Below are positions 11,936 to 23,180 of a stretch of 64,000 nucleotides of DNA, piece after piece (position 1 is the first letter of the stretch; each line of letters opens with the position of its first letter). Position numbers and translations under genes: made by a program. Location: positions 24,809,604 to 24,873,603 of the forward strand of contig NC_088296.1 of assembly GCF_032854445.1 (NCBI RefSeq), read 5' to 3'. This stretch comes from Liolophura sinensis (Eukaryota; Mollusca; Polyplacophora; Chitonida; Chitonidae). Under the pieces are notes generated by a model, which saw nothing but the letters and a program-made list of their open reading frames with translations, searched no databases and had not been told where the DNA came from.

Positions 11936-12004
11936 GTTCAAATCCGGCTTTGGGCAGTGAATATTTCGAGCCCTCCGGTTTCTGTGTGTGTGGGACATGT
12001 CATG

Positions 12005-15000
12005 TCAAATATGCTCAGTCCTGGCCTGTTCCTGCTGCCACGTGTAGTTTAGTAGTCAATACATCGATTCCCATCATTTGCCACTGTTCGTGTTGTTACT
12101 CATGTTAATGTAATTACGCTCAGTCCTGGCCTGTTCCTGCTGCCACGTGTAGTTTAGTAGTCAATACATCAATTCCCATCATTTGCCACTGTTCGTGTTG
12201 TTTCTCATGTTAATGTAATTACGCTCAGCCCTGGCCTGTTCCTGCTGCCACGTGTAGTTTAGTAGTCAATACATCAATTTCCATCATTTGCCACTGTTCG
12301 TGTTGTTAATCGTGTCAGTGTCAATACGCTCAGTCCTGGCCTGTTCCTGCTGCCACGTGTAGTTTAGTAGTCAATACATCGATTCCCATCATTTTGCCCA
12401 CTGTTCGTGTTGTTACTCATTTCAAGTGTCAGTAAGCTCAGTCCAGGCCTGTTCTGCTGCCATGTGTAGTTTAGTAGTCAATACATCGATTCCCATCATT
12501 TTACCCACTGTTCGTGTTGTTAATCGTGTCAGTGTCAAAACGCTCAGTCCTGGCTTGTTTCTGCTGCCACATGTAGTTTAGTAGTCAATACATTGATTTC
12601 CATCATTTTACCCACTATTCACATTGTTACTCGTGTCAGTGTCAATACGCTCAGTCCGGGCCTGTTTTTGCTGCCACATGTAGTTTAGTAGTCAGTACAT
12701 TGATTCCCATCATTTTGCCCATTATTCACATTGTTACTCGTGTCAGTGTCAATACGCTCAATCCGGTCCTGTTTCTGCTGCCACGTGTACTTTAGTAGTC
12801 AATACATTGATTCCCATCATTTTGCCCACTGTTCACATTGTTACTCGTGTCAGTGTCAATACGCTCAGTCCTGGCCTGTTTTTGCTGCCACGTGTAGTTT
12901 AGTAGTCAATACATTGATTCCCATCATTTTGCCCATTATTCACATTGTTACTCGTGTCAGTGTCAATACGCCTAGTCCGGGCCTGTTTATGATGACACAT
13001 GTAGTTTAGTAGTCAATAAATTGATTCCCATCATTTTGTCCACTATTCACATTGTTACTCGTGCCAGTGTCATTATGCTCAGTGTTTCTGCTGCCAATCT
13101 TGGCCTGTTTCTGATAACACATGCAGTTTAGTAGTCAATACACCGATTCCCATCATTTTGCCCAGTATTCACCGATTCCCATCAATTTGCCCACTATTCA
13201 CATTGTTACTCGTGTCAGTGTCAATACGCTCAGTCCCTGGCCTGTTTCTGCAGCCACGTGTAGTTTAGCAGTCAATACATCGATTCCCATCAGTTTGCCC
13301 ACTATTCACCGATTCCCATCATTTTGCCCACTGTTCATGTTGTTACTCGTGTCAGTGTCAATACGCTCAGGCCTGACCTGTTTCTGCTGCCAAGTGTAAT
13401 TTAGTAGTCAATACATCGATTCCCATCATTTTTCCCACTATTCACATTGTTACTCGTGTCAGGGTCAATACGCTCAGTCCGGGCCTGTTTCTGCTGCCAA
13501 GTGTAATTTAGTAGTCAATACATCGATTCCCATCATTTTACCCACTATTCACATTGTTACTCCTGTCAGTGTCAATACGCTCAGTCCTGGCCTGTCTCTG
13601 CTGCCAAGTGTAATTTAGTAGTCAATACATCGATTCCCATCATTTTACCCACTATTCACATTGCTACTCGTGTCAGTGTCAATACGCTCAGTCCGGGCCT
13701 GTTGCTGCTGCCAAGTGTAATTTAGTAGTCAATACATCGATTCCATCATTTTACCCACTATTTACATTGTTACTCCTGTCAGTGTCAGTACGCTCAGTCC
13801 TGGCCTGTTTCTGCTGCCAAATGTAATTTAGTAGTCAATACATCGATTCCCATCATTTTACCCACTATTCATATTGTTACTCATGTTAATGTAATTACGC
13901 TCAGTCCTGACCTGTTTCTGCTGCCACGTGTACTTTAGTAGTCAATACAATGATTCCCATCATTTTGCCCACTATTCACATTGTCACTCGTGTCAGTATC
14001 AATACGCTCAGTCCTGGCCTATTTCTGATGACACATGCAGTTTAGTAGTCAATACATCGATTCCCATCTTTTTGCCCACTATTCACCGATTCCCATCATT
14101 TTGCCCACTGTTCATGTTGTTACTCGTGTCAGTGTCAATACGCTCAGTCCTGACCTGTTTCTGCTGCCACGTGTACTTTAGTAGTCAATACATCGATTCC
14201 CATCATTTTGCCCACTATTCACATTGTCACTCGTGTCAGTGTCATTATGCTCAGTGTTTCTGCTGCCAATCTGGGCCTGTTTCTGATAACACATGCAGTT
14301 TAGTAGTCAATACATCGATTCCCATCATTTTGCCCACTATTCACTGATTCCCATCATTTTGCCTACTGTTCATGTTGTTACTTGTGTCAGTGTCAATACG
14401 CTCAGTCCTGGCCTGTTTCTGCTGCCACGTGTAGTTTAGTAGTCGATACATCAATTCCCATCATTTTACTCACTATTCACATTGTTACTCGTGTCAGTGT
14501 CAATACGCTCATTCCGGGCCTGTTTCTGCTGCCAAGTGTAATTTAGTAGTCAATACATCGATTCCCATCATTTTACCCACTATTCACATTGTTACTCATG
14601 TTAATGTAATTACGCTCAGTCCTGACCTGTTTCTGCTGCCACGTGTAGTTTAGTAGTCAATACATCAATTCCCATCATTTGACCCACTGTTCGTGTTGTT
14701 AATCGTGTCAGTGTCAATACGCTCAGTCCTGGCCTGTTCCTGCTGCCACGTGTAGTTTAGTAGTCAATACATCGATTCCCATCATTTGCCACTGTTCATG
14801 TTGTTACTCATGTTAATGTAATTACGCTCAGTCCTGACCTGTTTCTGCTGCCACGTGTAGTTTAGTAGTCAATACATCAATTCCCATCATTTGACCCACT
14901 GTTCGTGTTGTTAATCGTGTCAGTGTCAATACGCTCAGTCCTGGCCTGTTCCTGCTGCCACGTGTAGTTTAGTAGTCAATACATCGATTCCCATCATTTG

Positions 15001-17280
15001 CCACTGTTCATGTTGTTACTCATGTTAATGTAATTACGCTCAGCCCTGGTTTGTTCCTGCTGCCACGTGTAGTTTAGTAGTCAATACATCGATTCCCATC
15101 ATTTTGCCCACTATTCACATTGTCACTCGTGTCAGTGTCATTATGCTCAGTGTTTGTGCTGCCAATCTGGGCCTGTTTCTGATAACACATGTAGTTTAGT
15201 AGTCAATACACCGATTCCCATCATTTTGCCCACTATTCACCGATTCCCATCAATTTGCCCACTGTTCATGTTGTTACTCGTGTCAGTGTCAATACGCTCA
15301 GTCCTGGCCTATTTCTGATGACACATGTAGTTTAGTAGTCGATACATCAATTCCCATCATTTTGCCCACTATTCACCGATTCCAATCAATTTGCTCACTA
15401 TTCACATTGTTACTCGTGTCAGTGTCAATATGCTCAGTCCTGGCCTGTTTCTGCAGCCACGTGTAGTTTAGCTGTCAATACATCGATTCCCATCATTTTG
15501 CCCACTATTCACCGATTCCCATCATTTTGTCCACTGTTCATGTTGTTACTCGTGTCAGTGTCAATACGCTCAGTCCTGGCCTGTTTCTGCTGCCACATGT
15601 AGTTTAGTAGTCAATACATCGATTCCCATCATTTTGCCCACTATTCACATTGTTACTCGTGTCAATGTCAATACGCTCAGTCCGGGCCTGTTTTTGCTGC
15701 CACGTGTAGTTTAGTAGTCAGTACACCGATTCCCATAATTTTGCCCACTATTCACCGATTCCCATCATTTTGCCCAATGTTCATGTTGTTACTCGTGTCA
15801 GTGTCAATACGCTCAGTCCTGACCGGTTTCTGCTGCCACGTATAGTTTAGTAAACAATACATTGATTCCCATCATTTTGCCCACTGTTCGTGTTGTTACT
15901 CGTGTCAGTGTCAATACGCTCAGTCCTGCCCTGTTTCTGCTGCCACGTGTAGTTTAGTAGTCAATACATCGATTCCCATCATTTTACCCACTATTCACAT
16001 TGTTACTCGTGTCAGTGTCAATACGCTTAGTCCTGGCCTGTTTCTGCTGCCACGTGTAGTTTGGTAGTCAATACATCGATTCCCATCATTTTGCCCATTA
16101 TTCACCGATTCCCATCATTTTGCCCACTGTTCATGTTGTTACTCGTGTCAGTGTCAGTACGCTTAGTCAGGGCCTGTTTTTGCTGCCACATGTAGTTAAG
16201 TAGTCAATACATCGATTCCCATCATTTTGCCCACTATTCACATTGTTACTTGTGTCAGTGTCAATACGCTCAGTCCGGGCATGTTTTTGCTGCCACGTGT
16301 AGTTTAGTAGTCAATACACCGATTCCGATCATTTTGTCCACTATTCACCGATTCCCATCATTTTGCCCAATGTTCATGTTGTTACTCGTGTCAGTGTCAA
16401 TACGCTCAGCCCTGACCTGTTTCTGCTGCTACGTGTAGTTTAGTAGTCAATACATCGATTGTCATCATTTTGCCCACTATTCACATTGTTACTCGTGTCA
16501 GTGTCAATACGTCAGTCCTGGCCTGTTCCTGCTGCCACGTGTAGTTTAGTAGTCAATACATCAATTCCCATCAATTTGCCCACTGTTCATGTTGTTACTC
16601 GTGTCAGTGTCAGTACGCTCAGTCCGGGCCCGTTTTTGCTGCCACGTGTAGTTTAGTAGTCAATACATCGATTCCCATCATTTTGCCCACTATTCACATT
16701 GTTACTTGTGTCAGTGTCAATACGCTCAGTCCTGGCCTGTTCCTGCTGCCACGTGTAGTTTAGTAGTCAATACATCAATTCCCATCAATTTGCCCACTGT
16801 TCATGTTGTTACTCGTGTCAGTGTCAGTACGCTCAGTCCGGGCCCGTTTTTGCTGCCACGTGTAGTTAAGTAGTCAATACATCGATTCCCATCATTTTGC
16901 CCACTATTCACATTGTTACTCGTGTCAGTGTCAATACGCTCAGTCCTGCCCTGTTTCTGCTGCCACGTGTAGTTTACTAGTCAATACATTGATTCCCATC
17001 ATTTTGTCCACTATTCACCTATTCCCATCAATTTTCCCACTGTTCATGTTGTTACTCGTGTCAGTGTCAGTACGCTCAGTCCGGGCCCGTTTTTGCTGCC
17101 ACGTGTAGTTAAGTAGTCAATACATCGATTCCCATCATTTTGCCCACTATTCACATTGTTACTCGTGTCAGTGTCAATACGCTCAGTCCTGCCCTGTTTT
17201 TGCTGCCACGTGTAGTTTAGTAGTCAATACATTGATTCCCATCATTTAGCCCACTGTTCATGTTGTTACTCATGTCATTG
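12005..17280. repeat. Satellite array, 105-107 bp unit, about 48-50 copies
   Basis: The consensus unit runs CGCTCAGTCCTGGCCTG, TTTCTGCTGCCACGTGTAG, TTTAGTAGTCAATACATCG, ATTCCCATCATTTTGCCCAC, TATTCACATTGTTACTCG, TGTCAGTGTCAATA. Most units contain the palindrome CACGTG or a one-base variant (CACATG, CAAGTG). Some units carry an internal 29 bp duplication (GATTCCCATCATTTTGCCCA...). Distinct unit variants recur together, for example the pair at about 14590-14800 repeated at about 14805-15015, so there is higher-order structure. Open frames inside are artefacts; the unit is not a multiple of three. Confidence 0.95.
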
Positions 17281-17285
17281 TCGTG

Positions 17286-17740
17286 TTTGGTCCTACATGT
17301 ATTATATAAACTCTTGGGTCCGACCCATTAAAGGGGTAATGGTGAATATCTACATATATACAAGAAAGTTTGATCCTAAATGTATCATATAAGCTATGGG
17401 GTCCGACCCAGTAAATGGGTACTAGAGAATATCTGCATATACAAACGATACTTTGATTCTACATGAATCATGTTATAAGCTATTGGGTCCGACCCATTAA
17501 AGGGATATTAGCTTTAATAATCAATATCCGTGTACAGACATGCAAGTGGTAGTTGGGTCATGCATAGTATATCACATAAACGCTAATATTTCAAACCCAA
17601 TAAGCTGATGTCAAAGGTAATATGTAAGTATACTGACTGTTGGGTTAAACTGTACATAATTATTCTGTATGACTAAATAAATGGGACAGTTTTGTCATTT
17701 ATAACCTATTGGGTCAGGCCAAATAAATTGGCACTCAAAG
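17286..17740. repeat. 83 bp tandem repeat built on TGGGTCCGACCCA, decaying copies
   Basis: Three clear units start at 17286, 17369 and 17452 (period 83). Each has TTTGGTCCTA/TTTGATCCTA, the near-palindrome TGGGTCCGACCCA and an AATATCTACATATA-like end. Further decayed units follow to about 17740, and related units reappear at 18530-18700 (TGGGTCTGACCCA). Confidence 0.85.
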
Positions 17741-17879
17741 CACCGATTTTTAGATTAAATCAACAGAAAAGATAATGCATTACAACATGAAAAATATAAA
17801 TAATCTCTCCAAAAAAAAGGGGGAAACAGAATCGCTATATGTACGTCTGGGGTTTAACAATTCTTCAGAGTGCATGTAA

Positions 17880-18145
17880 TTTGCCTCCTTGTTGCAGGAG
17901 GGATTTCCACCGCTCAAGGGCCGCTTCAGTGAGGCGACTTACCAAAGGTAAGTAAGATGCGCCACCTGTGCCATTATACTGATACGGGTCAACCAGTTGT
18001 TGCAATTCTTACTGCTGAACGCCAAGCGAGGAAGTTACAACCTCCTCTGTTAAAGTCTTAGATGTGATCCGATCCAGAATTGAGCCGGGACTTTCCGCCC
18101 CTGAAGCGGTGGCTCTATCATCTGAGCCATCGGAGCCGGTTTTTA
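17880..18145 (-). mobile_element. tRNA-derived SINE (family S2)
   Basis: On the minus strand it starts CCGGCTCCGATGGCTCAGATG, with an A-box-like TGGCTCAGATGATAGAGC and a weakened B box (CCCGGCTCAATTC). The body ends in GTAAGTCGCCTCACTGAAGC and TGCAACAAGGAGG. The head is clearly tRNA-like and differs from S1. Confidence 0.7.
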
Positions 18146-18760
18146 TAAGAGAAGTATGGGGTTTATGGTTGTTTTTGGAAATGGTTATTTCTGCCATTGG
18201 ACGTCCCTTTTCTGTGTGCTACAGGTAGTTATACCTTGTGCAGATCATCACCAAATCAAACGCGTCAACAGGCATGTGAGTGTATCATCTGCTCCAAGTA
18301 TTAGCAGTTTGACGTTTTCTTGATGCTGTCAGTCTTTTAATATACTCACCATATGAAAAAGTAACAGACGTACATTATATACCAGGCCAGTCGCTTGAAG
18401 CTATCCACCCCGGCCAGAAAAGTACAAAACAAGCTGGTTCAACACGGATGTGCATACATACGAGTTCTTGTGTTAGATCAAAACATCAGTGCTATCAAAA
18501 AGTAATATACACCAGTAAAGTACCAGGTCCGCCCATATTGGGTCTGACCCAGTAATCATATATATGTACATTAATTGTTGTGTCTGACCCATTAAATAGG
18601 TTTAAAAGTGATATGTATATACATTTACTGTTGGGTCAGGCTGTGTATAAAGTATTGGATCTGGCCCAATACTTAGTTGTGAAATGGTAACTTAAAATAC
18701 AGAAAATGAAAAATATTTACCCATATATATATATATATAGAAACATAACAAACTCAACTT
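18146..18760. other. Non-coding stretch with decayed TGGGTCNGACCCA units
   Basis: 18146-18520 shows nothing recognisable. 18530-18700 holds further units of the 83 bp repeat family, and 18722-18739 a short TA run. Confidence 0.6.
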
Positions 18761-19441
18761 GTTTTAGCTTAATAGTTTCACCGTATCAGAACGGCTGTTC
18801 AGAGCTTTTTTTATTTCAACATATCTTGCGGCAGCTATACATACATGCAGGTAGATTAAGCCATGGTGATCAGTTCTAGTTACAAATTACATATAATATA
18901 ATAAAGTTCGATCTTGCCTAGGGGATTATCGATTTGGAGAGATTATCTCCCGATGTTTTCTCTGCTGAGATTTAAATTTATGAATGAAGTACTGTTCTTT
19001 GATTCCGCTGGTTTGAGTTTTATTCACTGATAATTTAAAGATGGGTATGATGTGAAACTCGGTCCCAATCTGTAGGTCACGGGTATATGATGCGATATGT
19101 TGTTTTAGCTTAATAGTTTCACCGTATCAGAACGGCTGTTCAGAGCTTTTTTTATTTCAACATATCTTGCGGCAGCTATACATACATGCAGGTAGATTAA
19201 GCCATGGTGATCAGTTCTAGTTACAAATTACATATAATATAATAAAGTTCGATCTTGCCTAGGGGATTATCGATTTGGAGAGATTATCTCCCGATGTTTT
19301 CTCTGCTGAGATTTAAATTTATGAATGAAGTACTGTTCTTTGATTCCGCTGGTTTGAGTTTTATTCACTGATAATTTAAAGATGGGTATGATGTGAAACT
19401 CGGTCCCAATCTGTAGGTCACGGGTATATGATGCGATATGT
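18761..19441. repeat. 341 bp tandem duplication (two apparently identical copies)
   Basis: 18761-19101 and 19102-19441 read the same throughout as far as I can see, both starting GTTTTAGCTTAATAGTTTCA and ending GGTATATGATGCGATATGT. No coding content is recognised. Confidence 0.93.
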
Positions 19442-19678
19442 TTGATTACAAGTAAAATCTGTAAACTTGGCGTGTTAATTTGTTGCCTATGTACCCTATA
19501 TCCATTCCTTAATAAATCACCGGTTTCGCCTATGAAGAATTTGCTACCATTAGAGCAGGTTAAGTAGATTTGGGGAATTACAGTTCATAGCGTTAATACG
19601 GAAGTTAAATTGGTGACATGAAACAAAAAAAAAATGACTGCTTGTTATTAAATGTTCACAGCATTTCACAGCATCGTG

Positions 19679-19769
<91 letters not shown>

Positions 19770-20720
19770 TTTACTTTTTTGTAAATTTGCATAGTTTAAA
19801 TGCTGACACACACTTTGCAGCTTGGACTATATCTATACAGAAATATATGCTGTGATGAAAGGCACACTATGGTAAAAGTGCATGTAGAAAAAATCACTGG
19901 GAATTGAAACCAGTGAAAATCATGTCTTAACATTCTAGGACGTCATCTGTAACATTTTACTTAATTTCTACAATTGTAGCATGATATTCAGCTAATACAA
20001 AGGCTAGTAGTATTAGTAAAATTGTAAAACATTTTCTTCTTTTAATATCCAGATATAAAAAATCTTAAAGCAAACATAGATAAAAAAAATATATATATCT
20101 TAACACAGATGATTAAATGCTACCGATAAAATGGGGAACATGACATCTAAATATCTTCATGAAACAATGAATGGAAAAAAAAAACAACAACAAAAAAAAA
20201 AACCCATGAAAGTAATTCGTATAGAATTTTAAAATACTTTGAGTTAAGCACACCCTCATCAGTGAAATGTCACCCACGTTCAAACGTAGTGTACCATCAG
20301 TTCCAGCTGAGTTATGTATGAAGACCAGGTGACCTGCACAGGTAAATATTTGTTAAGCATTCCTACATGAATCATTACAATTAAGATATTGCAGTATATG
20401 CATCACCCGAGGGTTCTTGTCTTCAGACTGCTGGCCAGGTGTCATGAAAGTTTATTAACAATACATTTTACTCTCTTGTGATATATGTGGGTAACCTGTG
20501 ATACTATCCTGGATGGAAGTTGTTTGCACATTAGTTCAGACATTGGTCAAATCGTTGATTCCCAGGAGTTGTCTCAACATGGACTGCACAAGTTTGAGCT
20601 AGCTGAACAAGAGGTCACAATATAGCAAATAAAAGACTATGATACTGAGTAAAGGATTAAAAAGACTGATATGGCTTGTATGGATGTAACTGTAATTCTA
20701 TCTACACCAACACAAAATAT
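19442..20720. other. AT-rich non-coding stretch with a TA microsatellite
   Basis: A TA tract occupies about 19681-19770. The rest (A-runs near 20085 and 20175) shows no gene or recognised repeat. Confidence 0.6.
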
Positions 20721-20830
20721 TCAGGAGCCTGTAACCAACGCGATTGTTGCGAGTCTCACGCTGGCTTCCTCAGCAGCCATGCGTAGGAGGGTCTGCCAGC
20801 AACCTATGGACGGTCTTGGGTTTCCCCCCT

Positions 20831-21169
20831 GGGGCCCATTTCACAAAGCGCACATATCACTACATTCACGTAACTACCATGGCGATGTAATACCTACAGT
20901 ACGGGTCACCATGGAAGCTATTTATTTATTTATTTGATTTGTGTTTTATGCTGTACTCAAGAATATTTCACTTATACGACGGCAGTCAGCATTATGGTGG
21001 GTGGAAACCAGGCAGAGCCCGGTGGAAACCCACGACCATCTGCACCGTTGCTGAGAGACCTTCCCACGTACGTCAAGAGAGGAAGCCAGCATGAGGTGGA
21101 CTTGAACTCGCAGTGACCATGGAAGCTAAGTGCAGGTAACGTTATGTGCACTTTGTGAAACTGGCCCCC
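20831..21169. mobile_element. MITE-like DNA element with TIRs, inserted in the SINE
   Basis: The left end GGGGCCCATTTCACAAAGCG and the reverse complement of the right end GGGGGCCAGTTTCACAAAG form terminal inverted repeats of about 20 bp, with looser similarity further in. It is inserted in the S1 SINE at its GGGTTTCCCCC site and itself contains another SINE. No transposase is encoded. Confidence 0.7.
20921..21115 (-). mobile_element. SINE family S1 (inner layer) with 13 bp target-site duplication
   Basis: Reverse copy with an ATTTATTTATTT tail start, TTATACGACGGCAGTCAGC, and the B-box-like end. It is flanked by perfect repeats ACCATGGAAGCTA at 20908-20920 and 21116-21128, a target-site duplication typical of LINE-driven insertion. 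Confidence 0.88.
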
Positions 21170-21360
21170 GGCTCTGCCTGGTCTCCTAACCCACCATGCT
21201 TGCTGCTGTCTATAGGTGAAATATTCTTGAGTACGGCGTAAAGCAATTAAGCAAATAAACAGAATAAATTATGTAGATATGACAAATTAATCATAATGAT
21301 GCATGTGGGAAAACTTAACAAACAGTGACCAGGTTACCTGGTGAAGTAAGCAAATCCACA

Positions 21361-22195
21361 TCACTGAAACTTCATGCTTGTGTTAAAACTTAGACCATTG
21401 CCCGGCAACTTGGATGAAATAAAGGGAAATAAGAACACACAGAAAGTCTTGTTCCCAAGGATTTCATTGAAATTCTCGCTGTATGATCCTTGATGATATT
21501 TCGAGATCCCTTTCTTGCGTTCATATTTCGTCTGTCCTTTTTCTAGTTGAGCCAGTTGAATTTGCAAAAGCCATGAAAACAGGATCAAAAGGATGAATCC
21601 AATCGTAGACAGGAAGGTTATACCCATAGTATACAGGTCATAGTACCCTAAAACCCAGCCAAAATGGGGGCCAATGAATGACAGCAGGTTTCCAAAAGTT
21701 ATCTCCCCTTTAACGTCCCAAACAAAGGCCCAGTTGAAAAGATTGCAGTACAAAGCTGCGACTACGATGTAACACACCATGACTAGGTAGTAGCGGTGAT
21801 TTGTGTAACCCACACAGTACCCCGCAAACCAGCAGTGGTGATCTCGCTTAAGAATGCAAACATTGCAAATTTTACAGTGGTGCGATCTTGGCGGACTGTT
21901 CTTCTGACATGTCGTGCAATACTTCCAGCCTGCTAGCAGAGATGTAGAAAGTTCACCATATTTCAGAGGCTCAACTGACGTATCAGTTGTTGTCAACATG
22001 AACATTTTGCCGTAAATTTGAAAAGCCAAAAACAAAGCCACGAAAACATGGATATATTTTAAAGATGAGTTTTCGTTTCCCGGATAATAGGTGGGCAAAA
22101 TCCACACGATTTCGTACCATAGCAAGAAAATTCCTCCGAAAATAAAAACTGAAAGCGCAACACGGTCTGCAGGTGTACGTGGCAAACGCCAGCGT
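21361..22195 (-). CDS. DHHC-type palmitoyltransferase (ZDHHC24-like), 5' end missing
   Basis: Encodes an integral-membrane protein S-acyltransferase, which attaches palmitate to cysteines of target proteins in Golgi/endomembranes. The zinc-binding cysteine-rich domain is intact (YCTTCQKNSPPRSHHC, CNVCILKRDHHCWF), with the catalytic DHHC in the middle and GYTNHRYY after it. Four hydrophobic segments flank it, two on each side, as in the family. The C-terminal PFISSKLPGNG resembles the end of ZDHHC24-type enzymes, and the length of about 277 residues fits. There is no ATG near the start. A splice acceptor (AATTTACAG) ends at 22196 and the frame is open only to a TGA just upstream, so the first coding exon lies further right and was not found. 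The call as ZDHHC24 rather than ZDHHC22 or others is tentative. Confidence 0.88.
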
Positions 22196-22196
22196 C

Positions 22197-23180
22197 TGTA
22201 AATTCAATAAACATGAATGTGTTGGTCCAATTCCGGGCTTTAACCGGTTTGTTACGGCAGTGCCTGCAGCTGAGGAGTTTAACAAAGCAAGTGGTGAACC
22301 ATTTCCGGCTTGCCGCTATTTTGCCAGTGTTATGATTGCCATATCTGGCCCAGCGCTGGCCCAGTTTAGTTTTACCGATACTCAAAGCATGTACTGACCC
22401 ACCCTCGGGACATTATTGGCTGGCCATTATTGAACCATTAAATATCGCCGTAACTTGCCCGTTGCTGACCCAATAAAGCTTTGCCGTTATGGAGACTTTA
22501 AAAAATCCCGGCAAGTCCCACGGAGCGCAAAATTTTCTTTAGATAAGTTTGTACAGGCCTGGGTCCAAAGAAATAAAAAGAATAATATTAAGTTGTGTGT
22601 TTTGTTTTTTGATTGTTTGTTTTGATTTTTTTTGTGTGTGTGTTTTTTTTTTCTGCTTTTTTTCGGTTGTTTGTTTTTTTGAGGGGGGGGGGGGGCTATT
22701 TGTTTATTGTTTATCAGCATACAGTGGCAAATTATTACAACTGATTTAAACTTGAGATATTTCAACATAACCAAATGTGAGTTTCTGTTTACATGGAACA
22801 TGAAAATAACTGTTTTCTGGAGCTAAAGCTGCATGTACTACATGTATATATTATAAAAATATGACATATTTTGCTTTCGCACCACTCGGAACATTGGTCG
22901 GGGGTTTCCGTACCTTGTTGCAGCTGACCGGAGTTAAGCGGAAATCTCCAAAAGATGTTACCAGTGAGGCAACAGTACTCGTCAGCCTACATCCACAAAA
23001 GTACGAGACCTAAAATGTACGAGACGTTCTGTTCCGGTGCGCTCACCGGCGTGATACCGGGCCTGTGCCGGACCGGACGATAGCCATTCCTTAACGAACA
23101 TTCTGTAACAGCGAATTCTGGGATCTGGCGCCAAGAAAAATGTCGGCTGCTACCTAGAGCTACGGTTAGATTGTCTCGAA
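22197..23180. other. Upstream region of the DHHC gene: TTGGCC-rich repeat and low-complexity DNA
   Basis: 22200-22480 resembles, in inverted orientation, 34601-34960: a start like CAATAAACAT.A, GTTGGTCCAATT, and many short TTGGCC/GGCCCA motifs; probably a non-autonomous DNA element. 22600-22700 is T-rich ending in a run of 13 G. 22700-23180 shows nothing firm; the missing first exon of the DHHC gene may be here. Confidence 0.45.

Larger units (their letters stand above)
20725..21258 (+). mobile_element. SINE family S1 (outer layer), split by a nested insertion
   Basis: The 5' part is 20725-20830 (AGGAGCCTGTAACCAACGCG, CTGCCAGCAACCTATGGACG, GGGTTTCC). The 3' part resumes at about 21170 (CGGCTCTGCCTGGTCTCC, then ATATTCTTGAGTACGGCGTA). 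Together they make one element interrupted by a 340 bp MITE-like insertion. Confidence 0.8.

Noticed and set aside
12731-16656. Several open frames of 60-140 codons in the satellite
   Set aside because: The unit is 105-107 bp with indels, so frames are chance products of the repeat and are not kept along the array.
22900-22960. Possible first exon of the DHHC gene ending at a minus-strand AAG/GTACGG donor
   Set aside because: No ATG-led frame with a matching phase could be shown.
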